64,000 nt of DNA from Geothrix sp. (GTDB taxonomy: Bacteria; Acidobacteriota; Holophagae; Holophagales; Holophagaceae), in the NCBI RefSeq assembly GCF_020622065.1, contig NZ_JAHRYQ010000001.1, positions 992,001-1,056,000 of the forward strand, written 5' to 3'. Each line of letters starts with the position of its first letter. Position 1 is the first letter of the stretch. The notes under the pieces are model-generated. The model did not search any database. It was not told where the DNA came from and saw only the letters and a program-made list of their open reading frames with translations. Of this stretch, positions 17,251-26,657 are shown piece by piece. The translations under genes and the position numbers were made by a program.

Positions 17251-17325
17251 ACGCGGAACATTCATCTTCACTCAAAGCGCGAACGCGGTCAATGACTCGT
17301 TTCGAGCCCCGGCCGGGCGAGGATG

Positions 17326-17670
17326 CTACTGCTTGGCAGGCGCGTGGGCCGGAGCCGGCACGGGCGCGGGAGCAGCCGGGGCAGGGGCGGGCACGGTGAC
17401 GGCTGGCTTGTCGCCGATCTTGTCCAGCACCGAGCGGTTGCCGCGGATGATCAGCACCTCGATGAACAGGGTGGTGCCGAGGAATCCGGCGGCCAGCCAG
17501 TAGGTGGCCTTGGACAGGAAAGGCGTGGCGCCCTGGGCGCCGAAGGCGGAGTTCGCGCCGCCGCCGCCGAAGGAGGCGCCGAGGCCCCCCTTGGTGCCGG
17601 GCTGCAGCAGGATCGCCCCGATGAGGAGGACGCCGAACAGGATCAGAAGCGCGAGGGCGAGGCCGTTCAT
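17326..17670 (-). CDS. secG: Protein translocase subunit SecG
   Basis: A 114-residue SecG with two transmembrane helices (about 3-22 and 55-75) joined by the conserved cytoplasmic loop ILLQPGTKGGLGASFGGGGANSAFG. It is an accessory subunit of the SecYEG channel that promotes SecA-driven export. The C-terminal tail is low-complexity Pro/Ala. It is preceded by aroF (38 bp) and followed by tRNA-Leu, and a GGAGG site precedes ATG 17670. Confidence 0.93.
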   Translation of the reverse strand: MNGLALALLILFGVLLIGAILLQPGTKGGLGASFGGGGANSAFGAQGATPFLSKATYWLAAGFLGTTLFIEVLIIRGNRSVLDKIGDKPAVTVPAPAPAAPAPVPAPAHAPAKQ

Positions 17671-17708
17671 GTAAACTCCGAACCTCCTAGTCTGCCATGC
17701 CTGCCCCT

Positions 17709-18740
17709 CTACATCCAGAGCCCCGTGAGGTTGGGGGTCTGCAGCGCGCGATGCACGGCCTGGGCCCGTTCCACGAGGCGGATGAAATCCGAGGGCAGCA
17801 GGGCCTGTGGGCCATCGCTGAGGGCCTTCTCCGGGTTGCAGTGGGTCTCCACCAGCAGGCCGTCAGCGCCCGCGGCCACGCCCGCCAGCCCGCAGGGGAT
17901 CACCAGGTCGCGGCGCCCGGTGGCGTGGCTGGGATCGACCATCACGGGCAGGTGGGTGAGGGCCTTGGCGGCGGGCACCACGCTGACATCCAGGGTGTTG
18001 CGGGCGTGATCGGACCAGGTGCGGATGCCGCGCTCGCAGAGCACGACATTCCGGTTGCCTTCGCCCAGCACATACTCGGCGGCATAGAGCCATTCCTCAA
18101 GCGTGGCCGAGGGGCCACGCTTGAGCAGCACGGGCTTGTGGCAGCGCCCCGCCCGGCGCAGCAGGGCGAAGTTCTGCATGTTGCGGGCGCCGATCTGCAC
18201 CATGTCGGCGCTGCGTTCCACGGCATCAAAGGTCTCCACCTCGGTGGCCTCGGTGACGACGCCCAGGTCGAATTCCTTGCGCGCTTCCTCCAGCAGGCGC
18301 AGACCCTCGAGTCCCAGGCCCTGGAAGGCGTAGGGGCTCGTACGGGGCTTGAAGGCGCCGGCCCGCAGCAGCTTGACGCCGGTCTCCGCCACATAGCGAG
18401 CCACGGTGAAAAGTTGTTCGCGGCTTTCCACCCCGCAGGGACCGCCCACCAGGACCAGATCCGGGCCGCCGATCTTCACGCCGCGCACCTCCACCACCGT
18501 GCGGCCCGCCACGGCGTCCGCGCTGGCCAGCTTGTAGGGGCTGGTGATGGGGACGACCCGGCGCACCCCGGCCATGGGCTCGATGCGGTCGGGCTTCAGG
18601 GCCTTGGAGGCGTTCGGCGCCACGATGCTGAGGGCCTCGGGCGTTTCGTTCACCTGGCTGCGGATGCCCGCCGATTCGAGCAGGGCCAGCACCTCGGCCA
18701 CCTGGTCCGGCGTGGCGGAGGGTTCCATGAGAATGAGCAT
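17709..18740 (-). CDS. aroF: 3-deoxy-7-phosphoheptulonate synthase (type I-beta DAHP synthase)
   Basis: A 343-residue enzyme condensing phosphoenolpyruvate and erythrose 4-phosphate, the first step of the shikimate pathway. Residues 1-70 form the ferredoxin-like regulatory domain found in Thermotoga-type enzymes (MLILMEPSATPDQVAEVL), which usually mediates Tyr/Phe feedback. The barrel shows LVGGPCGVESREQ (metal-binding Cys), GAFKPRTSPYAFQGLG, VLLKRGPSATLEEWL, CERGIRTW and MVDPSHATGRRD. It probably forms an operon with secG and tRNA-Leu. Confidence 0.93.
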   Translation of the reverse strand: MLILMEPSATPDQVAEVLALLESAGIRSQVNETPEALSIVAPNASKALKPDRIEPMAGVRRVVPITSPYKLASADAVAGRTVVEVRGVKIGGPDLVLVGGPCGVESREQLFTVARYVAETGVKLLRAGAFKPRTSPYAFQGLGLEGLRLLEEARKEFDLGVVTEATEVETFDAVERSADMVQIGARNMQNFALLRRAGRCHKPVLLKRGPSATLEEWLYAAEYVLGEGNRNVVLCERGIRTWSDHARNTLDVSVVPAAKALTHLPVMVDPSHATGRRDLVIPCGLAGVAAGADGLLVETHCNPEKALSDGPQALLPSDFIRLVERAQAVHRALQTPNLTGLWM

Positions 18741-18931
18741 GAGGATCCTCTAGCGGCGGGAGATGGCCGGACGAGCGTGAGAGGGGGGGAATCCGTGCCT
18801 GAAGCCTGAGCCCGGAAGGGCGAAGAGACTGAGCATGCGGCCTCGCGAAGACTTCCGATTCTAGCGCCTCTACAAGATCGGAGCCTGGACAGGGAACGAA
18901 GCGGCATCCAGACTTGGCCCCGGAGGTCCCC

Positions 18932-19708
18932 ATGCGGCTCGCCCCCACCCCCATTTCCGGTTCCCTGCTGTTGGTTCCCCTGCTGTTCGCCTTCGGCTGC
19001 ACCCGGCCGGAGGTCGAGGCCTTCCGCATCAGCCCCCCGCCCGTGAGCGTGACCGTGAGCCTGCCCGAGCGCCTGGCGGACCGGGAAGGATTCCAGCAGG
19101 AATATGCCTCGGCCCTGCGCGGCCGGCTCGCCACGCGGGTGGTGGTGGTCCCCGAGGGCGTCAAGCCCCCCGTGGGAGCTGCCGAACTGCAGGTGGACAT
19201 CCGGGACATCTCCCCGGCCTCGGGCCAGCCCAGCCCTGCCGCCATCGGCGTGGCCACGGGCGTCGCCGTGGGGGCCATCAGCGCCGCCTCGGGCAACCGG
19301 GGCTGGGGCGTGGTGGATGGCCTGTTCTGGGGCCTGTGGGTCGGCAGCCATGCCGCCATGCACCAGGAGCGGACCCAGGATCGCCTGGGCTACCGGCCCC
19401 AGGTGGTGCGGGCCCAGATCCGCCTGGTGCGGCAGGGCATTCCCGAACCCCTGTGGGTGGACTCGGTCGAGCCGGTGGAAGTGGTCGAGGCCATGGATCC
19501 GCTCCCTCCAGGTGCCCGGGACGACGACGGCCGCATCCGCGAAGAGGAGGCCAAGGGGTTCGCCCGGGTGGTGGTGCAGAAACTGTCCTCCCACTTCCAG
19601 TGGGTGCGCTTCACGGACCAGCGCTTCTACGAGGATCCGGCCGCCAAGAAGGGGGATCTCCCCAGCCGAGGCCCGGAGCCCACGCCTGCAGAGCCGAAGA
19701 AAGATTGA
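18932..19708 (+). CDS. Putative lipoprotein, DUF4136/LPS-assembly-like, unknown function
   Basis: A 258-residue protein with an N-terminal hydrophobic signal ending AFGC (Cys23), a weak lipobox. The mature part has a beta-rich region (VSVTVSLPERL, VVVVPEGVKPPVGAAELQVDIRDI), a Gly/Ala-rich hydrophobic stretch at about 110-145 (IGVATGVAVGAISAASG) that may be a hairpin membrane insertion, and a charged C-terminus. I do not recognise the family. ATG 18932 follows CGGAGGT. Its stop overlaps the start of the zinc-ribbon gene by one base. Confidence 0.6.
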   Translation: MRLAPTPISGSLLLVPLLFAFGCTRPEVEAFRISPPPVSVTVSLPERLADREGFQQEYASALRGRLATRVVVVPEGVKPPVGAAELQVDIRDISPASGQPSPAAIGVATGVAVGAISAASGNRGWGVVDGLFWGLWVGSHAAMHQERTQDRLGYRPQVVRAQIRLVRQGIPEPLWVDSVEPVEVVEAMDPLPPGARDDDGRIREEEAKGFARVVVQKLSSHFQWVRFTDQRFYEDPAAKKGDLPSRGPEPTPAEPKKD

Positions 19709-20469
19709 TGGAAGCCCGCACCCTCCGCTGTCCGGGCTGCGGGGCGCCGGTGCCTCCGGATGCGCCGCAGTGTCCCTACTGCCGGGCCCAGCTGGCCACG
19801 GTGGCCTGCCCGGCCTGCCTCGCCCTGGTGCCCCTGACGGTGGAGCATTGCCCGGCCTGCGGAGCCGCGCTGGCGGCCCGGGTCGAAGCCGCTTCCGGGG
19901 GCGCACCCTGCCCGGCCTGCGCCAAGCCCCTGGCCGCCTCCCGAATAGGAGATCTCGCGTTCCAAGGCTGCCAAGCCTGTGGTGGGCTCTGGCTGGACCG
20001 GGCGATCTTCGAGCAACTGGGCGCCAGCCGCGAGCGGCAGGGGGCCGTGCTGGGGGCCTTGCCCGCCCCTCCGGCCCGCCCCACGGCTGCCATGGGGCCG
20101 GCCGGGGCCGCGCTGGGCTCGGTGCAGTACCGCCCATGCCCCGGTTGCGGCCAGCGCATGAACCGCGTGAACTACGCCAGGCGGTCGGGCGTGGTGCTGG
20201 ATGTCTGCCGGGCCCATGGGCTCTGGTTCGATCGGGACGAGCTGCGCCGGGTGCTGGCCTTCATTGCCGGCGGGGGGCTCGACCGCGCCCGGCAGCGGGA
20301 ACTTGAGGAGCTGAAAGAGGCCAAGCGCAAGGCCGTGGCCCCACCGGAACACGCGGTCTCCTCCTACGAGTTCGGCCAGCAAGGGAGCGCCCCGGGCCAC
20401 TGGCTGACTGCCACGGACCTGGTGGGCCTGGCCATGGATGCGGCGGGATTGTTCCTGGGCCGGCCATGA
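19708..20469 (+). CDS. Zinc-ribbon protein with two TFIIB-like zinc fingers
   Basis: A 253-residue cysteine-rich protein. The N-terminus has two short zinc ribbons (CPGC...CPYC, CPAC...CPAC, residues 8-55), followed by two zf-TFIIB domains: CPAC...GCQACGGLWLDRAIFEQL (about 70-106) and CPGC...VCRAHGLWFDRDELRRVL (about 147-187). The last 40 residues are helical and hydrophobic. Such proteins are predicted metal-binding scaffolds of unknown role. It is coupled to the preceding lipoprotein gene (TGATG overlap). Confidence 0.8.
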   Translation: MEARTLRCPGCGAPVPPDAPQCPYCRAQLATVACPACLALVPLTVEHCPACGAALAARVEAASGGAPCPACAKPLAASRIGDLAFQGCQACGGLWLDRAIFEQLGASRERQGAVLGALPAPPARPTAAMGPAGAALGSVQYRPCPGCGQRMNRVNYARRSGVVLDVCRAHGLWFDRDELRRVLAFIAGGGLDRARQRELEELKEAKRKAVAPPEHAVSSYEFGQQGSAPGHWLTATDLVGLAMDAAGLFLGRP

Positions 20470-20521
20470 GTTCACTCCCGCAGGGAAACCGGGGAGTAAC
20501 TGGATGTGCCAGTCCCTCCGC

Positions 20522-21316
20522 TCACTTCCTGAGCAGGACGATGGCGTCTTCAGAGGTGGAGGAAGCCATTCCTTTCGCCAATCTGAGCAGGTCGACGAAG
20601 GAATCGCCCCGGCGCACAGCCCGGGGCCGCATCAGGCGCTCCAGGGCCTTCAGCAGCAGCCAGAATGGCTTTCGGCCCGGGAACCTCGGCCCGACCTTGT
20701 AGTAGTGCCCCAGGCGATAGGTGTGGGCATAGAGTGTGTGGCTGGTGAATCCGGCCCGCTGCGCCGCCTTCCAAATCCTCGGCGGATCCATGTCCTTTTC
20801 CGTCACGCCAAAACGCGCCATGGCCTCCCTGGATTCGGCTGAATCGGCATGCCCCAGCCCAGGCTCGGAGGTCAGGCAGATGCCGCCAGGAGCCAAGGCG
20901 CGGTAGACGGCCTGCAAGGCCAGCCCTTCATCCTCGGCGTGGTGGAGCGAGTCGAAGAAGACCGCCGCATCGAACGCTTCGACGAAGGGACAGGACTCGT
21001 AGTCCATGACCTCGAAGCGCAGGTTGGAGGTCATGCCTTCCATCTGCCTCAGCCGCTCAGCACCCTCGACCATGTCGGGGGCGATGTCGACGCCCGTGAC
21101 ATCGTAGCCGCGGCGGGCAAAGAACCGGCTGGTCCATCCGAGGCCGCAGCCAAGGTCAAGCAGCCGCGCGGGAGGCGGCGGGAGCAGGGAGAACAGCGCT
21201 CCCATTTCCATGAACATTTTTCCGCAGTCCTCAAGGCTGAAGGGCTTTCCCTCCACCTCGCAGCGGGAGGCTTCATTCAGGGCTGAAAGGTACCGACGTT
21301 CGGCTTCCTTGGCCAT
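20522..21316 (-). CDS. Class I SAM-dependent methyltransferase
   Basis: A 264-residue methyltransferase. Motif I is LLDLGCGLGWTSRFFARRGYDVTGVDIAP (about residues 52-80), the acidic residue after strand 2 is in GVDIAP, and FDAAVFFDSLHHAED with ALAPGGICLTSEP complete the Rossmann-like core. The C-terminal 100 residues, including AHTYRLGHYYKVGPRFPGRK, are an unusual substrate region with several aromatics. The substrate is unknown. It stands alone on the minus strand between the zinc-ribbon gene and tpiA. Confidence 0.83.
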   Translation of the reverse strand: MAKEAERRYLSALNEASRCEVEGKPFSLEDCGKMFMEMGALFSLLPPPPARLLDLGCGLGWTSRFFARRGYDVTGVDIAPDMVEGAERLRQMEGMTSNLRFEVMDYESCPFVEAFDAAVFFDSLHHAEDEGLALQAVYRALAPGGICLTSEPGLGHADSAESREAMARFGVTEKDMDPPRIWKAAQRAGFTSHTLYAHTYRLGHYYKVGPRFPGRKPFWLLLKALERLMRPRAVRRGDSFVDLLRLAKGMASSTSEDAIVLLRK

Positions 21317-21371
21317 TCAATCTCCGATGCGGGGCTGACCATCTGTAAAGCGGCCCACTGAAGGAGCGAGT

Positions 21372-22106
<735 letters not shown>

Positions 22107-22114
22107 GGATCTCC

Positions 22115-23311
22115 TTACTTCGACAGGGCGGCGACGCCGGGAAGCTCGAGGCCGCTGAGGAACTCCAGGCTGGCCCCACCGCCGGTGGAGACATGCGACA
22201 TGCGGGCGCCGACACCGGCCTTGTTCACGGCGGCCACGCTGTCGCCGCCGCCCACCAGCACGAAGGCGCCCCGGTCCGCGGCTTCGGCCAGCTCCTCGGC
22301 CATGGTCAAGGTGCCGCTGGCGTAGGAGGCCATCTCGAAGACGCCCATGGGACCGTTCCACAGCAGCGTCCTCGCGGCGCGGATCTCGGCCGCGTAGGCG
22401 GCGACGGTCTCTGGGCCGATGTCCAGGGCCATGCGGTCGGCGGGGATGTTCTGATCCACCGTGATGGCGCAGCCGGCATCTTCCTTGAATTCGGTGGCGG
22501 CCACATGATCCAGAGGCAGCAGCAGGCGGGTGCCCTTGGCCTCGGCCTGCTTGAGCAGCCCCAGGGCCAAATCCAATTTGTCTTCTTCGCAGAGGCTCTT
22601 GCCGATCTCGAAGCCCTGGGCCTTGAGGAAGGTGTAGCTCATGGCGCCGCCGATGAGGATGGCGTCGGCCTTGCCGAGGAAGTTCTGGATCAGCTCGATC
22701 TTGTCGCTCACCTTGGCGCCGCCGAAGATCACCACCAGGGGCTTGTCGGGGGTTTCGGTGACTTTGCCCAGGGCCTTCAGCTCCTTTTCCATGAGGAAAC
22801 CTGCGGCCACGCGATCCTTGGGGAAATGACCGACCATGCCGCTGACAGAGGCATGGGCCCGGTGGGCCGCGCCAAAGGCGTCGTTCACATAGGTGTCGGC
22901 CAGTCTGGCCAGGCTCTCGGCGAAGTCTTCTTTGTTCTTGGTCTCGCCCTTCTCGAAGCGCAGGTTCTCCAGCAGGAGCACCTGGCCCGGCTTCAGGGCG
23001 GCGGCCTCCGCCTCCACGGCCGCACCGTTCACATAGCTGGCCAGGCGGCAGTCGAAGCCCTGCTCCTTGAGCCAGGCAGCCATGGGGGCGGCACTGAAGG
23101 CGGCTTCGAAGCCCTTGCCTTCAGGTCGGCCCAGGTGGGAGGCCAGCACCACGGAGGCACCGCCATCGAGCAGGCACTTCAGCGTGGGCAGGGTCTCGCG
23201 GATGCGGGTGGCGTCCGTGATGCGGCCCTCCTTCAAGGGCACATTCAGGTCCGCCCGCAGAAAGACCCGGTGGCCCTTCACATCGAGATCCCGCACCGAC
23301 TGGAAGCCCAT
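22115..23311 (-). CDS. pgk: Phosphoglycerate kinase
   Basis: A 398-residue kinase transferring the acyl phosphate of 1,3-bisphosphoglycerate to ADP. Conserved segments are [15 protein letters not shown] (substrate arginine), [20 protein letters not shown], the nucleotide-binding [22 protein letters not shown] and the C-terminal [17 protein letters not shown] with [16 protein letters not shown] 23311 has AGGAG nine bases upstream; an in-frame TTG five codons earlier is less likely. It heads the pgk-tpiA pair. Confidence 0.96.
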   Translation of the reverse strand: MGFQSVRDLDVKGHRVFLRADLNVPLKEGRITDATRIRETLPTLKCLLDGGASVVLASHLGRPEGKGFEAAFSAAPMAAWLKEQGFDCRLASYVNGAAVEAEAAALKPGQVLLLENLRFEKGETKNKEDFAESLARLADTYVNDAFGAAHRAHASVSGMVGHFPKDRVAAGFLMEKELKALGKVTETPDKPLVVIFGGAKVSDKIELIQNFLGKADAILIGGAMSYTFLKAQGFEIGKSLCEEDKLDLALGLLKQAEAKGTRLLLPLDHVAATEFKEDAGCAITVDQNIPADRMALDIGPETVAAYAAEIRAARTLLWNGPMGVFEMASYASGTLTMAEELAEAADRGAFVLVGGGDSVAAVNKAGVGARMSHVSTGGGASLEFLSGLELPGVAALSK

Positions 23312-23379
23312 GGCTGCTCCTTGCAAATGGAAAGCTCCATTCTGACGGAGGAGGGGCGGGCAGGCTATGGCGCCTTCCG

Positions 23380-24105
23380 CTACCGGGCCTTCTCGAGGAT
23401 TCCGATCCAGCGAGGGCTGTCCTCGGTGAAGGCCTCGCCCGAGTAGGTGCCGCGGACGCTCCGGAGGCGGAGCCCGGCGTGGAGGGCCATGGCCTGGAGG
23501 TCCGTGGGGTGGTAGAGGCGGACGCTCTCCATGGCTTGGCGGCGCTCCCCCGTGTCCAGCCGGATGAGCTCCATGTGTTTCACGAGGCGGTCGCCCTCGA
23601 GCGCCCGGCGGCTGACGACGCGCACCCCCGCCCGCTCCACCGTGTCCTCGGGCACCAGGGTCCGGGCTACCTGGCCGGCATTCATGTAGTCCATCACCAG
23701 TACGCCGCCAGGGTGGAGCAGCTGCCCGAGGCGGAGCATCAGCGCGTGGTTCTCTGAGTCGGAGAAGTAGCCGAAGGGGGTGAACCAGAGGCAGATGCCG
23801 GACAGCGCGCCGTCCTTCACGGGCAGGGCCCGCATGTCGCCCCGCAGCAGCCAGGGGCGCAGGTCCACGGGGGCCAGGCCGAGCAGGATCCGGGAGAGGT
23901 CCATGCCGAAGCCCAGGGGGTTCGTCCGCCGCAGGATCCCGAGGTGCCTGCCCGCGCCGCAGGCGAGGTCGAGGACGGGCCCCGCGGCCAGCTCCGGGGC
24001 CAGGCGCAGGGCCAGTTCCACGGCCTGGCGGGCCTCGTCCGCATCCCGGTGGGCGTAGAGCAGGGCATAGTCCTCGTCAAACCAAGCTTCGAACCATTCG
24101 GCCAA
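23380..24105 (-). CDS. Class I SAM-dependent methyltransferase
   Basis: A 241-residue methyltransferase with motif I VLDLACGAGRHLGILRR (about residues 44-60), the acidic end of strand 2 in GFGMDLSR, CLWFTPFGYFSDSENH (motif IV region) and LHPGGVLVMDYMN. The phrase WFDEDYALLYAHRD at the N-terminus is common in this group of small-molecule methyltransferases. The substrate is unknown. It is divergent from rbfA with about 105 bp between them, which must hold promoters for both. Confidence 0.83.
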   Translation of the reverse strand: MAEWFEAWFDEDYALLYAHRDADEARQAVELALRLAPELAAGPVLDLACGAGRHLGILRRTNPLGFGMDLSRILLGLAPVDLRPWLLRGDMRALPVKDGALSGICLWFTPFGYFSDSENHALMLRLGQLLHPGGVLVMDYMNAGQVARTLVPEDTVERAGVRVVSRRALEGDRLVKHMELIRLDTGERRQAMESVRLYHPTDLQAMALHAGLRLRSVRGTYSGEAFTEDSPRWIGILEKAR

Positions 24106-24210
24106 GGTGCGCCCTTCGAAAGGCCCAGAGTATCCAAATGGAGCGCGGCAGACCCCATGGGGAAGGAGAAAAATCGCGGTCGGCTACAATGGGGATTGCA
24201 AAGGAAAAGC

Positions 24211-24600
24211 ATGCAACGCCCAGAACGCCTTGAAGACCAGGTCCACTTCCTACTGTCGACCCTCATCCAACGCGAACTCCGCGATCCGGAGCTCGGCTTC
24301 CTCACCCTCACGGCCGTGCGCCTGACGCCGGACCGCAGCATGGCCCGGGTCTATTTCACGGTCCTGCCCGCGAACGGCGGCGACCAGGAGGCCCAGGATG
24401 CGCTCACACGCAAGGCCCTGGGCCGGGCGGCGGGCTTCCTCCGCAGCCAGCTGGCTTCGCGCCTCAAGATGAAGCGGGTGCCCGAGCTGCGTTTCTTCCC
24501 GGACGGCACGCTGGAAGAGGGGAACCATCTGGAGTCCCTGCTCGATGAAATCGAGAAGGAGCGGGCCGCGCGGCCTGCCGACCCCGAACCGGAAGCCTGA
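24211..24600 (+). CDS. rbfA: 30S ribosome-binding factor RbfA
   Basis: A 129-residue KH-fold maturation factor for the 30S subunit, acting on the 16S 5' helix. Conserved parts are QRPERLEDQVHFLLSTLIQRELRDPELGFLTLTAVRLTPD, with the C-terminal KH region LASRLKMKRVPELRFFPDGTLEEG. AAGGAAAAG precedes ATG 24211, and TACAAT (24185-24190) could be a -10 box. truB begins on the base after its stop codon. The usual upstream partners nusA and infB are not here. Confidence 0.93.
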   Translation: MQRPERLEDQVHFLLSTLIQRELRDPELGFLTLTAVRLTPDRSMARVYFTVLPANGGDQEAQDALTRKALGRAAGFLRSQLASRLKMKRVPELRFFPDGTLEEGNHLESLLDEIEKERAARPADPEPEA

Positions 24601-25497
24601 ATGATCGAATCCGGCATCCACCTCGTCCACAAGACCGTGGGCCAGAGCAGTTTTGATGTGATCCGGGGCTTCAAGCGCCGGGCTTTCGAGGCCGGGCAGA
24701 AGAAGCTGGCCCTGGGGCACGGCGGTACGCTGGATCCCTTCGCAGACGGCCTGCTGCTGGTGCTGGCGGGCCAGGCCACGCGGCTGATGGAGCTGATGCA
24801 TCCGCTGCCGAAGACCTATGTCGCCGAAGTGGCCTGGGGCCTGGAAACGGACACCTGCGACCTCCACGGCAAGCCCGCCTCGGAAGCCACCGAAGCCCAG
24901 CTCTCACCCGAGGCCCTGGAGGCCGCTCTGGCCCCCTTCCAGGGCTGGACCGACCAGGTGCCCCCCGCCACCAGCGCCAAGAAGATCGACGGGGAGGCGG
25001 CCTACCGGAAGGCCCATCGCGGCGAGACGGTGGTGATGAAACCCTGCCGCGTCTTTCTGCTGTCCGCCCGCTGGACCGCCCACGACCTGCCGCGGGCCAG
25101 CACCCTCGAAATCACCTGCCGTGGCGGTTTCTATGTGCGGAGCCTGGCCCGGGATCTGGGCCGCACGCTGGGTTGCGGCGCGCACCTGACGGCCCTGCAT
25201 CGCACCGCCATCGGCCCCTGGACCGATCCCGGCTCGGATCAGGAGCGGCTCATCTCCGGCGCCGACCTGCTGCCCTGGTGCCCCTCCCGTCTGCTGACGG
25301 ATGAGGAGGCGGAGCATCTGAGCCATGGTCGCGCCATTCCCGTGGGCGAATCGGTTCCCCCCACCTGGGCCCTGCCCGAAGGCTTTCCAGATCCAGGAGC
25401 ACCGTTGCGGGCCCTGCATGAGGGGCGCCTCGTCGCCCTGCTCAAGCCCACCGAAGATGGCCTGCGCACCTTCGCCAACCTGCGGGGCGGGCTCTAG
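24601..25497 (+). CDS. truB: tRNA pseudouridine(55) synthase TruB
   Basis: A 298-residue enzyme making pseudouridine 55 in the T loop of tRNAs. The catalytic Asp45 is in GHGGTLDPFADGLL, followed by the family segments KTYVAEVAWGLETDTCDLHG, PPATSAKKIDGEAAYRKAHRGE and RGGFYVRSLARDLGRTLGCGAHLTALHRTAIG. It has the C-terminal PUA-like extension of the long TruB type. It directly abuts rbfA, a pairing common in bacteria. Confidence 0.95.
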   Translation: MIESGIHLVHKTVGQSSFDVIRGFKRRAFEAGQKKLALGHGGTLDPFADGLLLVLAGQATRLMELMHPLPKTYVAEVAWGLETDTCDLHGKPASEATEAQLSPEALEAALAPFQGWTDQVPPATSAKKIDGEAAYRKAHRGETVVMKPCRVFLLSARWTAHDLPRASTLEITCRGGFYVRSLARDLGRTLGCGAHLTALHRTAIGPWTDPGSDQERLISGADLLPWCPSRLLTDEEAEHLSHGRAIPVGESVPPTWALPEGFPDPGAPLRALHEGRLVALLKPTEDGLRTFANLRGGL

Positions 25498-25508
25498 GAT
25501 TCCCGGCT

Positions 25509-26276
25509 TCAGGGGCGCTGGTCTGGGGCTTTCCCGGGCTCTTCGGTCCACTCTGAGTGCAGATGGACGGGTTTCGCCTTGACCCTCAGCCGCAGGTTCA
25601 ACATCTCCACCAGCAGTGAGAAGGCCATCGCGAAGTAGATGTAGCCTTTGGGGATGTGCATTCCGGTGCCCTCCCCCACGAGCGTGGTGCCGATGAGGAG
25701 CAGGAAGCTGAGGGCGAGGATCTTCAGCGTCGGGTGCGTCTCGACGAAATCGCCGATGGGCTTGGCGGCCAGCATCATCACGCCGACGGAGATGACGACC
25801 GCGGTGACCATCACCGCGAGGTCCTGGGCCATGCCGACCGCGGTGATCACCGAGTCGAGGGAGAAGACGATGTCGAGCAGCATGATCTGGATCAGGACCC
25901 CCGAGAACGAGGGGGCGACCTTCTTCACAGAGGCGCCTTCGATGCCCTCGAGCTTGTGGTGGATCTCGTGCGTCGCCTTGGCGATCAGGAAGAGCCCGCC
26001 GCCGAGCAGGATGAGATCCCGCCCTGAAAACCCGCGCCCCAGAATCTGGAACAGCGGATTCGTGAGCTTCACGATCCAGGCGATGGACATGAGCAGCACG
26101 ATGCGCATGCCCATGGCGAGCAGCAAGCCGGTCTGCCGCGCCTTGGCCTGTTTCTCCGCAGGGAGCTTCCCCGCCAGGATCGAGATGAAGATGATGTTGT
26201 CGATGCCCAGGACGATCTCAAGGACCGTCAAAGTCAAAAGGGCAATCCAGGCCTCGGGACTGGTCATCCAGCTCAT
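25509..26276 (-). CDS. TerC family integral membrane protein
   Basis: A 255-residue inner-membrane protein with about seven hydrophobic helices. The TerC motifs are visible twice: LEIVLGIDNIIFISIL (residues 19-34) and the inverted counterpart LDIVFSLDSVITAVGMAQD (about 133-151); the paired Asp residues probably bind a divalent metal. Family members are linked to tellurite resistance and, in better-studied cases, manganese efflux. The cytosolic tail carries His and Glu. It is convergent with truB, 11 bp apart. Confidence 0.88.
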   Translation of the reverse strand: MSWMTSPEAWIALLTLTVLEIVLGIDNIIFISILAGKLPAEKQAKARQTGLLLAMGMRIVLLMSIAWIVKLTNPLFQILGRGFSGRDLILLGGGLFLIAKATHEIHHKLEGIEGASVKKVAPSFSGVLIQIMLLDIVFSLDSVITAVGMAQDLAVMVTAVVISVGVMMLAAKPIGDFVETHPTLKILALSFLLLIGTTLVGEGTGMHIPKGYIYFAMAFSLLVEMLNLRLRVKAKPVHLHSEWTEEPGKAPDQRP

Positions 26277-26368
26277 GGGGGGGCATCTCCGGGAGTCGGC
26301 GGCAAACCGAAAACTCCCATCCTAGCCCGATGGTCTTCCCCTCGGCATCGCGGGAATGGGCAGGCCGC

Positions 26369-26632
26369 CTAATCCTGGGCGGGCACCCTCGCCGCGAGGT
26401 CGTCGAGGACCTTCAGCATGTGCTGGCACTCTTCACAGCTGGTGTGGGGCGTGCCGCAGGGGAAGCCGTCGCTCTGCATGCCGAGGCAGCGGGGCTGCTG
26501 GATGAAGCGCACCAGTTCGCCCATGAGGCCGGAGACCTTCGTGCGGAGCGGGCTGTCCGGGATCTCCCGGAGGGCCATGACGAGCTTCCATTCCTCGGTG
26601 CTGAGGGTGGTCTGGATGGCGGTATCCGTCAT
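26369..26632 (-). CDS. Small hypothetical protein with four clustered cysteines
   Basis: An 87-residue soluble protein. After a helical N-terminal half come four cysteines in about 22 residues, CLGMQSDGFPC...SCEEC, ending in CxxC, which could bind zinc or an iron-sulfur cluster. I do not recognise it. It lies 25 bp upstream of the next ATG-to-stop interval of the oxidoreductase operon on the same strand, so it may be the last gene of that operon, which would fit a redox role (inference). Confidence 0.6.
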   Translation of the reverse strand: MTDTAIQTTLSTEEWKLVMALREIPDSPLRTKVSGLMGELVRFIQQPRCLGMQSDGFPCGTPHTSCEECQHMLKVLDDLAARVPAQD

Positions 26633-26657
26633 GGCTGCCTCCGGGGGAGATGCCGAA

